A stretch of 52,906 bases of DNA from Pedobacter panaciterrae (lineage in GTDB: Bacteria; Bacteroidota; Bacteroidia; Sphingobacteriales; Sphingobacteriaceae), in contig NZ_LGEL01000034.1 in NCBI RefSeq assembly GCF_001636695.1, positions 1-52,906 of the forward strand. Direction: 5' to 3'. Below are positions 35,462-45,666 of the stretch, in pieces. The translations under genes and the position numbers were made by a program. How positions within the stretch are numbered: position 1 is the stretch's first letter; every line of letters begins with the position of its first letter. The notes under the pieces are model-generated. The model was not told the DNA's origin, did no database searches, and saw only the letters and a list, made by a program, of their open reading frames with translations.

Positions 35462-37606
35462 TTAAAAGAAAACAAATTTCACCTTTCCTATAGTATTCGG
35501 TTTACCCTTCTCAGGTGCCGAAATTGCCCCCTTTAATTGCCCGTTTGCCTGTCGCTCAACCTTAATTTCACGCCACGACATTGCTCCCTTTTCAAAATTG
35601 AATGTCTCCCCGTCATCATCATATAATTTATAAACTCCCGCTTTTTCTCCATAATGGCGAACCTCCAGATCCACTTTATCCCCTGGTTTTGGTGCATGCA
35701 GCAATGCAGGCATCATTGGTATAATTCCCCCATCTTTAACAAAAACCGGAATAATATCCAACCCCGGAGTAATTGAAATTACCTCTCCGTTGCCTGCCAG
35801 TTTACCTGTGTAGAAATCATACCAGTTTCCTTTAGGAAGTACCACCTTACGCGATTTCTCTCCTGTAAACATTGGTGCAACCAGTAAATATTCTCCTGCC
35901 ATATATTGATCTTTCACCTCTCTGGTTGTTGCCTCAGCATATGGGTTTTTCTCAAGATCCACCTTCATTAAAGTCTCTTTTGTAACCTCCTGATTAAACC
36001 CATCTTCCAAATTCATCGCTCTGAATGGAGGAATACCCTCAAAATGGTATTTAGCAAATTCTGTATACCAATAAGGCATCATCTTCATTCTCAACAAGGC
36101 ATATTCCTTAATCTGTTTTTCCACTTCAGGATAAGTCCATGGCTTTGTTCCGCTTGCCCAGGCGTTGATCATTGCCATCGGCGAAAATACGTTGGACTGA
36201 AATCTTCTTAACCACTCCTCACCTGTATCCGAAGCTCTCACCTCTGGCGTCCACAATGTTCCAGTAAATCCACTATTTACCAAAGCCGTAACAAAGTCTT
36301 TATGGTCATAATAATCATTATAGATCACATAAGGAAAAGAAGTTCCACCACCATTTGAGGCACGTACTAATCCGAAAGTACGTCGGTTAAGTTTCTTAAA
36401 CATTTCTGCACTATAACGCATGGCCAGCAAGCCGTAAGTCTGTCGCATCTGCTCAGCACTAATTCCGGACGGAAATGTGGCCACATCCGGCCATAAATAA
36501 TAATCAAAGCCGTCTACTTCATCAATCTTATAGCCACTTACCCCTATATCCACCTGATCTTTTTGTAGTTGTCCAAAGAAAAGTTCACGGGCTTTAGGAA
36601 TATTAAAATCAGGAATCAACCCAAGCCATACCGTATGAGAACTGGTAAACGGACGAATCTCTTTATAAAATGGCGCCTCTGGTGATACATAAGGATTGAT
36701 CCATAAATTAAGCCTGATCTGCTTATCCAGCATTTTCCTGACAAATACCGAAGGTTCCGGAAAGCGACTTTTATCCCATTCAAAAGTTCCAGGGTAAGAT
36801 TTGCTTTGCCAGCCCGGTTCCAATCCAACAAAATCAAGCGGATATCCTTTTTCCTCAAAAGCCTTCACTTCATTTTCAACATCACCGGCAGTAGAACTGG
36901 CCATAACCCGCTGGGTAAATCCAAGCCCCCAGCGCGGCGGAAGATAGCCGCCCCCATTCATCAGGTTGTATCTTTTTACTGCATCCAATGGTTTGGGCCC
37001 ACCAAATACGTAAACTTCTACCCCCGCTGCAGGAACCAATATTTCTACTGCATCTGAATACGGACGTGCCGCCCAGTCTTTATCCGTATTCCGGTCCGTT
37101 GGAGTAGGAAAATCAGGACTGTCTTTCCTTACTCCGGAACCTGCCCAAACTTTAATATAACGGGCTGAATTCACGAAAACCCCATATCCATTAGAAGAGA
37201 TATAAAATGGCGTAGGTGCATGTGTACGGCCATTATCCTGACCATCGTAATGATCAACATGCAATTCCAGAATCTTTCCTCTTTGGTGTACCGTTTGAAA
37301 GTTTAATCCAAAGCCATACAACTGTTCTTTTTGCTGCAAGGGAAAACGCAGATACGTCTTTCCATCCACCACCTTAAATTCAATGTCGCTTTTAGCTAAA
37401 GGAAAAGGCGCTGTTCCAATTTTAGCCAATGCCTCTTTATTGGGCTGTGCCCCCGAAGCAGTCAGCAAATCGTACTTTTCAGGCTGGCCAATTACGGCCT
37501 TCCATATACCCGGCTGCACTTCAGACCAGCTTACCTCCTGTGCTTTTACAGCAGGTAGTATGGCAACAAACAGGACACAAAAAAATAATTTCTTCAATTG
37601 TTTCAT
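35462..37606 (-). CDS. Glycoside hydrolase family 31 (alpha-glucosidase or alpha-xylosidase)
   Basis: 714 residues, signal peptide ending VKAQ (about 23). Order: N-terminal beta domain (KEQLYGFGLNFQTVHQRG), then a TIM barrel with YLPPRWGLGFTQRVMASSTA, FVGLEPGWQSKSYPGTFEWD and LNLWINPYVSPEAPFY. The likely nucleophile is Asp362 in GVSGYKIDEVDG. A C-terminal domain follows, with GEYLLVAPMF and LPKGNWYDFYTGKL. With a fucosidase next door, xyloglucan-type side chains (xylose, fucose) are a reasonable but unproven substrate. Its ATG overlaps the upstream stop by 4 bp (ATGA). Confidence 0.92.
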   Translation of the reverse strand: MKQLKKLFFCVLFVAILPAVKAQEVSWSEVQPGIWKAVIGQPEKYDLLTASGAQPNKEALAKIGTAPFPLAKSDIEFKVVDGKTYLRFPLQQKEQLYGFGLNFQTVHQRGKILELHVDHYDGQDNGRTHAPTPFYISSNGYGVFVNSARYIKVWAGSGVRKDSPDFPTPTDRNTDKDWAARPYSDAVEILVPAAGVEVYVFGGPKPLDAVKRYNLMNGGGYLPPRWGLGFTQRVMASSTAGDVENEVKAFEEKGYPLDFVGLEPGWQSKSYPGTFEWDKSRFPEPSVFVRKMLDKQIRLNLWINPYVSPEAPFYKEIRPFTSSHTVWLGLIPDFNIPKARELFFGQLQKDQVDIGVSGYKIDEVDGFDYYLWPDVATFPSGISAEQMRQTYGLLAMRYSAEMFKKLNRRTFGLVRASNGGGTSFPYVIYNDYYDHKDFVTALVNSGFTGTLWTPEVRASDTGEEWLRRFQSNVFSPMAMINAWASGTKPWTYPEVEKQIKEYALLRMKMMPYWYTEFAKYHFEGIPPFRAMNLEDGFNQEVTKETLMKVDLEKNPYAEATTREVKDQYMAGEYLLVAPMFTGEKSRKVVLPKGNWYDFYTGKLAGNGEVISITPGLDIIPVFVKDGGIIPMMPALLHAPKPGDKVDLEVRHYGEKAGVYKLYDDDGETFNFEKGAMSWREIKVERQANGQLKGAISAPEKGKPNTIGKVKFVFF

Positions 37607-39792
37607 AATTTATTGTTTTGCCCCTCTATTACAAACCAGGTATAGCCTCCGGCGTTAATAGTGAAGGTAAGATCTATGGTATAATCACGATTTAATTTAT
37701 AAGCTTTAACAGGACCACCCTTTTCACTTAGCCTGCCTATATCCAATAGGCCAGTGTACTTCAAAGGAACTTTGATGGTCCTTGTTATTTTTTCATTTGT
37801 TGGGTTATAAAGCATCATCAATCCTTTTTCTTTTAATAAAGGGTTTACGTGTAATATTCCATCCCAGTCGCGGCCATCGGCCCGGCGTAAATGAATCACA
37901 TCAGAATTTAAGATATCTCTGTATTTTTTGTACCAGGTGATAACCTTAATCACAGTCTGCTTGGTTTCTTCTGTATCGTACAATCTTGGGCCTCTGTAGC
38001 AGGCCTGTATCCCGGCACCATAATACTGCATCATTAACTGTTCATAATCGTTCAAATGCTCAGAAAGAGGCTCCAGCGTTGCTGCACTTCCTCCACCCTG
38101 ATATACAGTAAGTGGAACAAAGCCCCAGCCCATAGATGGGGTCTTCTCCCATGTAGCATCATAAATGTTCTGGCGGTTAAGGATTTTTTGCTGCGCTCTC
38201 GAAAGTGAGAAATTCACTTCACGATAGCCTAAGGCAATTTTATTGGTACCATCCAAAAAATACCAGTCTGGAGCATTAATATAAACACCTTTTCCGTTTA
38301 ACCAGGTATACAACTCTTTTTGAATTTCTATTTGCTTCCATTGAGAGTCTTCCAGCCCATGATGGCCGGGATGACTGGTGGATGCACACACATCGCCCGG
38401 ATAAGGCCCGTCATTTTCCCAGATATCAAACCCTGTTTTAGTATAAAAATTCTTAATGTTATCCCTATACCATAGTCCCCACCTGCTGCCAAAACAAGGT
38501 GCATTACCAAAAAAAGCACCACCTGGCTTACCTGTTTTAGGGCTTATTACATCATCTTCAGGACTGATGCTGCGTGAGCTAAATAATGAATAGCCACCAA
38601 TCTTTATATTTTTACTGTGGGCGTAATCTGCCAGTTGCTTCCATTGTTTTAAATTTGTCTGGGTGGTATCCTCCATATTCAGATAACTTCCAAAACTAAT
38701 AATAACGGCTTCATAACCTGTAGCCGCACACTGATCAACCGCAGTGCGAACCTGATCCGCATTTTTGGCAACAAGGTGCATAAATATCGGATTGGCAGAT
38801 GTCCATGGTGCTATAGTACGGTACATCTTTCTGATCGCTAATCCACGACTTTCCCTGTCATCACCATTCATCAGCAGCTCATTGGTACGTACAGAATTAA
38901 AGACCTCGCCGGCCTTAAGTTCAATACCAGGTGCTTTATCCGGATAAATTTCTAACAGCACAGGTGTTTGCAATCGGTAATGAACCTGAGAGGTATACGT
39001 TGAATCCGATTTCCAATGAGTAGTCTGGTCGCTGTTTGCATAGTTCATAGAATTATTAAAAGCATAATTCGTCTCAAAGTATATTCCCGCGGGTTTTCTC
39101 ATCAGTTCAAAACTACCTTCTACAGAACTTTCCTCTTCTACCATCCCCAATACTTCATTCACCACACGATCAATCTTAAAAGATTTGTTTCCCTTATTAA
39201 CCACACTTAGTGATTTGGTAATTAGCGGTATGCCATCATACAGTTCATAATTCACTGTAACTTCCAATCCGTCGAGTTCCGATGCTCCTGCTTTATACAA
39301 AAAAGAAACAGTTTTACCAGAGGCGGCTTTGGTATGTAATTCCCAATACCTGGTGTTATTCCATTTTAAGCGGGGTGTAATAGGTTTCACTTCATAAGAA
39401 ACATATTTAAAATCCGTTGCACCTGCGGTAAAACTATCAAGCCATTCCGGTAACAGATAAGCCTTTTCTTTCTGACCATAAAGCCCACCTACATTGTAAG
39501 TCTTCCCATTGATAACCAATCTGGCCTCTTCTTGTACCGATCGTAGCAGTTGCCTGCCCGTACTTAAGTTAATGTAATCTACACAAGCAAGATTTGGAGT
39601 AATTCTAAACACCCGTTTCAGCAAGCCATTATCTAACACGATGTCCTTTCCATCCTTACTTTTACTCACCTCCGCCTTCGCCATAACTGGTTTTATCAAC
39701 CAATCCGGAACGGCAGTTTGGGCAAAAATCCCGCTTGTCCCGACCATCATCAGGGCTGCAATCAGTAAAGTTCTTTGAATTCTAAGTTTCAT
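37603..39792 (-). CDS. Putative secreted glycoside hydrolase, clan-D (alpha-galactosidase)-like
   Basis: 729 residues from the start chosen at 39792 (MKLRIQRTLLIAALMMVGTS, a signal peptide). The frame stays open to 39969, but that extension is only a translation of the adjacent DNA repeats (ARITKVA units) and is not protein. An N-terminal beta-sandwich (NGLLKRVFRI, DGIPLITKSLSVVN) leads to a barrel with GYEAVIISFGSYLNMED, IKIGGYSLFSSRS and GFDIWENDGPYPGD, where acidic residues could be catalytic. A C-terminal beta domain follows. The overall plan resembles GH36/GH27-type enzymes, but no exact family is assigned. Confidence 0.78.
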   Translation of the reverse strand: MKLRIQRTLLIAALMMVGTSGIFAQTAVPDWLIKPVMAKAEVSKSKDGKDIVLDNGLLKRVFRITPNLACVDYINLSTGRQLLRSVQEEARLVINGKTYNVGGLYGQKEKAYLLPEWLDSFTAGATDFKYVSYEVKPITPRLKWNNTRYWELHTKAASGKTVSFLYKAGASELDGLEVTVNYELYDGIPLITKSLSVVNKGNKSFKIDRVVNEVLGMVEEESSVEGSFELMRKPAGIYFETNYAFNNSMNYANSDQTTHWKSDSTYTSQVHYRLQTPVLLEIYPDKAPGIELKAGEVFNSVRTNELLMNGDDRESRGLAIRKMYRTIAPWTSANPIFMHLVAKNADQVRTAVDQCAATGYEAVIISFGSYLNMEDTTQTNLKQWKQLADYAHSKNIKIGGYSLFSSRSISPEDDVISPKTGKPGGAFFGNAPCFGSRWGLWYRDNIKNFYTKTGFDIWENDGPYPGDVCASTSHPGHHGLEDSQWKQIEIQKELYTWLNGKGVYINAPDWYFLDGTNKIALGYREVNFSLSRAQQKILNRQNIYDATWEKTPSMGWGFVPLTVYQGGGSAATLEPLSEHLNDYEQLMMQYYGAGIQACYRGPRLYDTEETKQTVIKVITWYKKYRDILNSDVIHLRRADGRDWDGILHVNPLLKEKGLMMLYNPTNEKITRTIKVPLKYTGLLDIGRLSEKGGPVKAYKLNRDYTIDLTFTINAGGYTWFVIEGQNNKL

Positions 39793-39889
39793 TTGTTTTA
39801 TTTTTTTGTGTATAAAATCAGTAATCTTTTTAAATGAGAGTGTCCAAAAAGGTAAAGTCGTTATTCTAATTACATTATGCTCTAGCTCA

Positions 39890-40520
39890 CTTTCGTCAAC
39901 TCTAGCCACTTTCGTTATCCTAGCCACTTTCGTCGCGTCATCTCTAGCCACTTTCGTTATTCTAGCCACCCTTCGTCATCCTAGCCACCCTTCGTCATCC
40001 TAGCCACCCTTCGTCATCCTAGCCACTCTTCGTCATCTCGACGATAGGAGAGATCTCTTGTCCAAGTCTCCCGACCAAATCAGCATAATCAAGAGATCTC
40101 TCGTTACCTCGAGATGACGGCCTTACGTGTTTTTTGGCACCCTTGACGGCCTTAGCTGTTTGGACATCCTTAACGACCTCACCTTTTTGGCCACCCTTCG
40201 TCATCTCGACGATAGGAGAGATCTCTTGTCCAAATCTCCCGATCAAATCAGCATAATCAAGAGATCTCTCGTTACCTCGAGATGACGACCTTACGTGTTT
40301 TTGGCCCCCTTGACGGCCTTAGCTGTTTGGACATCCTTAACGACCTCACCTTTTTGGCCACCCTTCGTCATCTCGACGATAGGAGAGATCTCTTGTCCAA
40401 ATCTCCCGACCAAATCTCCCGACCAAATCTCCCGACCAAATCAGCATAATCAAGAGATCTCTCGTTGCCTCGAGATGACGACCTTACTTGTTTTTTGGGC
40501 ACCCTTGACGGCCTTACCTC
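39890..40520. repeat. Palindromic repeat array, three tandem copies
   Basis: The left part (39890-40030) holds seven CTAGCCACYYTTCGTYAT direct units, the last four spaced exactly 19 bp (39962, 39981, 40000, 40019). Three element copies follow: arms 40031-40060/40090-40119, 40199-40228/40258-40287 and 40366-40395/40451-40480, with periods of 168 and 167 bp. Left arms are identical to the 30-base core at 17.5 and 50.1 kb. Right arms differ in the middle (GTTAC or GTTGC). The third copy has two extra 13-bp loop units (AAATCTCCCGACC). The array fills the 751-bp gap (39793-40543) between SusD and the hydrolase genes; no gene is seen in it. Confidence 0.95.
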
Positions 40521-40543
40521 CTCTTTGAACACCCTCATTAATA

Positions 40544-42232
40544 TTATTTCAACGGATCAAAAGTCCCGCTGGTCCAGCCTATAGTTTGTTCAAGATTTTT
40601 ATTTTGCTGCCTGTATTTATCAGGGATAGCATAAAAATAGTAATTAGAATTATAGGTGATCTTTTTATCAGTATCTACAGAACCTGGTGTATCAGTAAAG
40701 TATGTACCATAGCTAACATCAATATTAACCATATTCTTTATAGGTTCAAACTCCGCAGCGCTGATTTTAAGCGTACTATAAATCCGGTGCCTTTCAGTAC
40801 CATTAAGTTTAGACTCGTATAATTTACGGCGTCTCAGATCCCAATACCGTTTAGCCTCAAACGCAAGTTCAATTCTCCGTTCTTCCAATACAGCATTAAC
40901 CAGATTTGCTCCGCTTAAACCTGTTGTAAGCCCATACATAGACGAAGCACCAGGTGTAATTCCCGCTCTTTGGCGTAAAGCTTTAAGCTCCGTATAAGCC
41001 TCATCAGGCTTCCCAACTTCCGCAGCACATTCAGCAAGATTTAATAAAACTTCAGCATACCTGATTTCAATCCAGGCGGTGGTACTACGCTCTGCCAATG
41101 CAGGTGTATGACTTACATTAATAGCCTTGCGACAGAAAAATCCGGTTCCCGACTGGTCTCTTGGATCAACCCCAGTATAAGTCCATTGCTTTCTTCCACT
41201 TTTACCGCTCAGCTCCCAAAGCACACCATTGTAAACTATAGTGGCAGCGAAGCGTGGATCACGGTTCAGCCAATAACGTGTTTGGTCGTAGTCAGATGAA
41301 TTAGCAATAGAAACCCCATCTTTCATTGGAAATGCCTGAACCATTTCAAGTGTAGGCTGATTCCAACCCGTGTAATTTTGCGATTCTGACAAAGGTCTTG
41401 TACCTGCTTCCCAAAAATTAGTGCTGGCATTTTCGTTAAACCTTCTCACCATAATCACTTCTTTATTCATTTCAGTAAACCACAGGGTAGAAAAGTTTTC
41501 GAACAACCCATAATTATTCTCTAACAGGTAAGCTTTAGCAGCCTTATTTGCATCATACGCAGCTGTCCAGCGGTCAGGAGCATTAGCGGGGTTAAATTGA
41601 GGGCTGGCATAAAACAATAATACTCTTCCCTTTAATGCCAGGGCAGCTGCAGCAGTAATACGGCCTTCATCCACACCTGTCCATCTTGCAGGAAGCAATT
41701 TTGCTGCATCATCAAGGTCTTTTACTATCTGAGCAAATACTTCTGAGGTTTTGTTACGATGAACCATCAAATCGTCGGTTGCCTTCTGAGGTACTAAAAT
41801 TAAAGGAACGCCTCCATAACGCCTAACCAGTTCAAAATAACGAAGTGCTCTTAAAACCAGTGTCTGTCCTTTTAACCTGTCTTTAGTTACCTGATCCAAA
41901 CCACCCTGATCAATATCCTGAAGCAGAATATTCATGTTCCTGATCTGGTCGTAAGGCCAGTAATCTACAGAGTTTTCTGTCAATTCACCTCTCATAAAAC
42001 CACCTCCACCCGGCGACTCGTCCGACATTCCCGCAGCATCGCCATTCTGATCCCAATTAGGCAGGTTATCAAGGCATAATTTATTCACATATGCTGTAGC
42101 CAGCTTAGTATCATTCCATACCAATGCTGGATCAATGGCATTTAAATTCGATTTATCAAGTATATCTTTTTTGCAACCCGCAAATATTATCAAAGTCAAT
42201 ATTACCGCTACAATTATTTTATTCGTTCTCAT
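40544..42232 (-). CDS. SusD/RagB-family glycan-binding lipoprotein
   Basis: 562 residues, lipobox FAGC with Cys20. Family blocks: VLRALRYFELVRRYGGVPLI, WIEIRYAEVLLNLAECAAEV, LKALRQRAGITPGASS, LEERRIELAFEAKRYWDLRR and the ending YAIPDKYRQQNKNLEQTIGW. It pairs with the SusC gene 19 bp upstream and feeds oligosaccharide to it. The 3' side is the repeat array, which may influence expression of the downstream hydrolases. Confidence 0.97.
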   Translation of the reverse strand: MRTNKIIVAVILTLIIFAGCKKDILDKSNLNAIDPALVWNDTKLATAYVNKLCLDNLPNWDQNGDAAGMSDESPGGGGFMRGELTENSVDYWPYDQIRNMNILLQDIDQGGLDQVTKDRLKGQTLVLRALRYFELVRRYGGVPLILVPQKATDDLMVHRNKTSEVFAQIVKDLDDAAKLLPARWTGVDEGRITAAAALALKGRVLLFYASPQFNPANAPDRWTAAYDANKAAKAYLLENNYGLFENFSTLWFTEMNKEVIMVRRFNENASTNFWEAGTRPLSESQNYTGWNQPTLEMVQAFPMKDGVSIANSSDYDQTRYWLNRDPRFAATIVYNGVLWELSGKSGRKQWTYTGVDPRDQSGTGFFCRKAINVSHTPALAERSTTAWIEIRYAEVLLNLAECAAEVGKPDEAYTELKALRQRAGITPGASSMYGLTTGLSGANLVNAVLEERRIELAFEAKRYWDLRRRKLYESKLNGTERHRIYSTLKISAAEFEPIKNMVNIDVSYGTYFTDTPGSVDTDKKITYNSNYYFYAIPDKYRQQNKNLEQTIGWTSGTFDPLK

Positions 42233-42251
42233 ATCCTTAGAGTTATTATAG

Positions 42252-45200
42252 TTAAAGACTAATATTAAGACCCAGCGACAAACTCTTCATCAGCGGGTAA
42301 GACCTTAGGCTAAGCGCTTCAGGATCTCTCCATTTAATGTGGTCTTCCAACAGGAACAGGTTCGTTCCCAAAAAGAATACACGGGCTTTCTTGATATGTA
42401 TTTTGCTAATAAAACTTGCAGGCAGATCGTAAGAAACCGTCAAGTTCTTACAGCGCAGAAAAGAACCATCTTTTAACCAAAAATTGGAATCTGCGGTACT
42501 ACCGGCATCATTTCGGGGTCTGGGCATGGAAGCATTAGGATTTTGAGGAGTCCAGTGATCATTCCAGAACGAAAATGCTTTCGCCTCAGGTCTGATCTCG
42601 GCAGATCTCGTATCAATCATCACCTGGTTTCCTGCAAGTCCCTGGAAAAGCACATCTATAGCAAAACCTTTCCATGAACCACCCAGGTTAAAACCGTAGT
42701 TAATCGGCGGTGTAGAATGATCGGCCAGCTTTACTTTATCGTTTTCATCAACCTTACCATCCGGAGTATCACTTGTAGCTCCCCTAACGTCTTTTATGTT
42801 CAGCATTCCTAGTTCTGGTACCGCCCCAAAAATGGTGTATCCGGCCGGAAGCGCATCCAGGTCTGCCTGGGTACGTAGAATACCAGTTGCTTCATAACCC
42901 ATAAGCCTGTCATTTGGCTGGCCAATAATACTCTGATAAGGCCTGATGTTCGCAGCCTCGTCCCATTTAATGATTTTATTAACAGCATAACCTATATTTC
43001 CTCTGAAATGATACCCAATGCCATTTCCGGTTACATTTTGGTAGCCGGCTTCAATTTCAAAACCGGTGCTATTCATAATTCCATAATTTTGCGATGGAAA
43101 AGTAGCACCAAAAGTAGCAGGAGCAGTTTCTTGTCTGGAACCAAAAATATCAGTAGTATGTCTTTTAAAAGCATCTGCTGATAGCGAGATTTTATTATTC
43201 AGCAAACTCAGGTCAATGCCCACATTGGAAGTAAGTGATTTCTCCCAGGTAATGTCGGGGTTGGCAATAGCTCCCGGAGCAATACCCGATGTTACCGAAC
43301 CAAAAACTGCACCCGGACTGGAAACTGCATATGCCTGATACCACTGCCAGCTGGCTATGGCATCATTTCCTAACAAACCTACCGAACCTCTCAGCTTAAG
43401 GTCATTAACCAAGCCATCGGTAGGAAAAAACGATTCCTTTGAAATCCGCCATCCCAATGAAACAGAAGGGAAAAAACCCCATCTTTTCCCCGGGGCAAAG
43501 CGCTGCGAGCCGTCGTATCTGAATGAGGCCTCTGCAAGGTACTTCTCATCGTAATTATAACTTACACGACCAACGTACGATTTCCGGCCGCTCTCCGAAG
43601 CACTTCCATCCGCATAATGATCTTTACTATCAGAACTGCCACCAAACATCTGATCTATAAGCGGCGAAATAAAGTAATTACGCTGTCCGGAAAACCAATC
43701 CTGAGTTCCTTCAGATTGTTCGTAAACAAATAAGGCATCAAGGGCATGCTTTCCAAAATTACGGTTGTAAGTTAAATAACCATTTAACTGGTACGACTCA
43801 TCATTGGTATACCGCTCTAAAAGAAACTCACCATCGTTCCTTACTTTAGTACTGGCCACTTCATTGGTCACAATGTGGTTATGCCCTCCTGTTGTTTTAA
43901 ATACATAAAGCGTGTAAGGGAGTGAAAATTGTTTAATGAATGAATTACGCGTGTATTTATTATAAGAAGCCTTAGCTTTTAAACCCGGAATAAAAGGAAT
44001 CTTATATTCCAGAGATAAAATGGCATTATATTCCTGAAATTTTTTCTTGTTATAACCCGTATGGTCTGTTGTGATCTCGCCCGGATGCCATTCTACAAAA
44101 TTCCCAACCGGTTTACCATCAATATAAGGAGGCACCATACTGGTACGAAACAAAAATGCCTTGTAAAGATCTTCCATATTATCACCATCGCCATCATAAC
44201 GCCAGTAAGGTTTCATATCGTTACGTGTATCCGTATTCATAATTAATGAGGCGGTAAGATCCTTCGTGATATCCACATCAACATTCGCCCTAAGGTTATA
44301 CTTTTTATAATTCAGGTTGTTAAATGATCCGGTACCGTACCAGTAAGACCCGCCCAAAAAATAACGGACCTTATCTGAGCCACCGGAAACATTCAGCGCA
44401 TGACGCGTTAAGGTTGGATCTTTCCAGGCCTCATCAATCCAGTTATAGCTGTTTGTTTTAAAATGAGCAAGTTCGTCATCAGTAAAATACTGAGGATCGG
44501 TAGCCGGTACTTTTGAAGAAGCCAGACTATTGTTAATCATGGTGGCCTGCTCCCATGCAGTTTGCGATTCCGGGATATTGATGGCTCTATCAATCCCAAC
44601 ATTAAGACTATAGGAAATGATTGCCTGGCCCGATTTCCCTTTTCGGGTGGTTACCAGCATAACGCCATTTGCCGCCCGCGCACCATATACAGCAGCACTG
44701 GCAGCATCTTTAAGCACCGTAACATTCTCAACCTCACTCACATCTATCCCATCAAAAGTAAATTTATCAACAATCACTCCGTCAACCACATACAGCGGAT
44801 CATTCGCCCCACTCATTGTACCAACAGCCCTGATCCTTACAGATGCAGCCTGCCCGGGTTTTCCGCCAGACTGGGTTACGGTTACACCACCCATTCTGCC
44901 AGCCAGCGCATTTGAAAGGTTGGCAACCGGCAGGTCTTGTATATCAGTTCCTTTTACCGTAGAAACAGCACCCAAAACATTGGCCTTTTTCTGTGTTCCA
45001 TATCCCACCACAAGAATCTCATTCAAATCATTTTGCGCGGGCTGTAAGGTGATGTTCATAAATGTCGACTGAGCCTTTATCTGTAGCGTTTCGTAACTGA
45101 TATACGAAACAGACAAAACCGAATTAAGCCCCGGTACTTCCAGTGAAAAATTACCGGTGCTATCCGTAGTTGTGCCCGACTGAGAATTAACCAGCTTAAC

Positions 45201-45656
45201 CGAAGCACCCGGCAATGGCTTACCTATTTCGTCTGTTACCCTGCCCCTTACCATCATTTGCAGCCAGGGAATTAAGATTTCCTTAAACAGGGGGCTTTTC
45301 TTTTTTCTTATCACCACCGTTTTATTGGCTATAGAATAATCCAATGGCTGATCAGCAAAACAAAGCCTGAGCACCTCCTCTATCGACATATTCTTTACAT
45401 TAATGTCTATAGGTCTGGCCTGTCTGATCAGTTTGGTATTTCCAATAAAATAGTAATTCGTTTGATCTATGATCTTATTGATAATAGTTTCCAGAGAAGC
45501 ATTTTTTTCGTTTAGTGAGATCATTTGTGCCTTTGTAGTCGCACTCACCTGTAAAAAACATGCTGTTATTATGATGATGGTTAGTCTCATTATGCGTAAA
45601 AATTGCACAGTGTGGAAAGTCCGGAGCTTAGCTCTGAACAAATTGTAAAATTTCAT
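42252..45656 (-). CDS. SusC-family TonB-dependent receptor with STN domain
   Basis: 1134 residues. Signal segment (MRLTIIIITACFLQVSATTK), STN domain (about 50-112; NASLETIINKIIDQTNYYFI, EEVLRLCFADQPLDYSIA), carboxypeptidase-regulatory-like domain (about 135-210; RGRVTDEIGKPLPGASVKLV), plug with SusC signature (VTVLKDAASAAVYGARAANG), and barrel ending LGLNISL. The STN domain should relay substrate import to FecR. The start codon context CAAATGTATG is shared with the other SusC gene (CAAAAGTATG), and on the opposite strand it forms a promoter box. Confidence 0.97.
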   Translation of the reverse strand: MKFYNLFRAKLRTFHTVQFLRIMRLTIIIITACFLQVSATTKAQMISLNEKNASLETIINKIIDQTNYYFIGNTKLIRQARPIDINVKNMSIEEVLRLCFADQPLDYSIANKTVVIRKKKSPLFKEILIPWLQMMVRGRVTDEIGKPLPGASVKLVNSQSGTTTDSTGNFSLEVPGLNSVLSVSYISYETLQIKAQSTFMNITLQPAQNDLNEILVVGYGTQKKANVLGAVSTVKGTDIQDLPVANLSNALAGRMGGVTVTQSGGKPGQAASVRIRAVGTMSGANDPLYVVDGVIVDKFTFDGIDVSEVENVTVLKDAASAAVYGARAANGVMLVTTRKGKSGQAIISYSLNVGIDRAINIPESQTAWEQATMINNSLASSKVPATDPQYFTDDELAHFKTNSYNWIDEAWKDPTLTRHALNVSGGSDKVRYFLGGSYWYGTGSFNNLNYKKYNLRANVDVDITKDLTASLIMNTDTRNDMKPYWRYDGDGDNMEDLYKAFLFRTSMVPPYIDGKPVGNFVEWHPGEITTDHTGYNKKKFQEYNAILSLEYKIPFIPGLKAKASYNKYTRNSFIKQFSLPYTLYVFKTTGGHNHIVTNEVASTKVRNDGEFLLERYTNDESYQLNGYLTYNRNFGKHALDALFVYEQSEGTQDWFSGQRNYFISPLIDQMFGGSSDSKDHYADGSASESGRKSYVGRVSYNYDEKYLAEASFRYDGSQRFAPGKRWGFFPSVSLGWRISKESFFPTDGLVNDLKLRGSVGLLGNDAIASWQWYQAYAVSSPGAVFGSVTSGIAPGAIANPDITWEKSLTSNVGIDLSLLNNKISLSADAFKRHTTDIFGSRQETAPATFGATFPSQNYGIMNSTGFEIEAGYQNVTGNGIGYHFRGNIGYAVNKIIKWDEAANIRPYQSIIGQPNDRLMGYEATGILRTQADLDALPAGYTIFGAVPELGMLNIKDVRGATSDTPDGKVDENDKVKLADHSTPPINYGFNLGGSWKGFAIDVLFQGLAGNQVMIDTRSAEIRPEAKAFSFWNDHWTPQNPNASMPRPRNDAGSTADSNFWLKDGSFLRCKNLTVSYDLPASFISKIHIKKARVFFLGTNLFLLEDHIKWRDPEALSLRSYPLMKSLSLGLNISL

Positions 45657-45663
45657 ACATTTG
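45634..45663 (+). promoter_or_regulatory. Antisense promoter overlapping the second SusC start codon
   Basis: TACATTTG (45656-45663) on the plus strand matches the -7 consensus TAnnTTTG, with CTG (45634-45636), a 2/3 match to -33 TTG, 19 bases upstream. The first T of the -7 box is opposite the A of the SusC ATG, exactly as at the first SusC gene. Confidence 0.6.
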
Positions 45664-45666
45664 GTT

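Noticed and set aside
39890-40520. Possible CRISPR array
   Set aside because: The long repeats are palindromic elements with 167-168 bp period, there are no unique equal-sized spacers, and no cas genes are nearby.
40019-40528. Two open frames (75 and 77 codons) inside the repeat array
   Set aside because: Both are translations of the repeat units, with no start signal and no protein character.
44617-45072. 151-codon plus-strand frame inside the second SusC gene
   Set aside because: It is a shadow of the well-supported SusC coding strand, Thr/Ser/Pro-rich as such shadows are.
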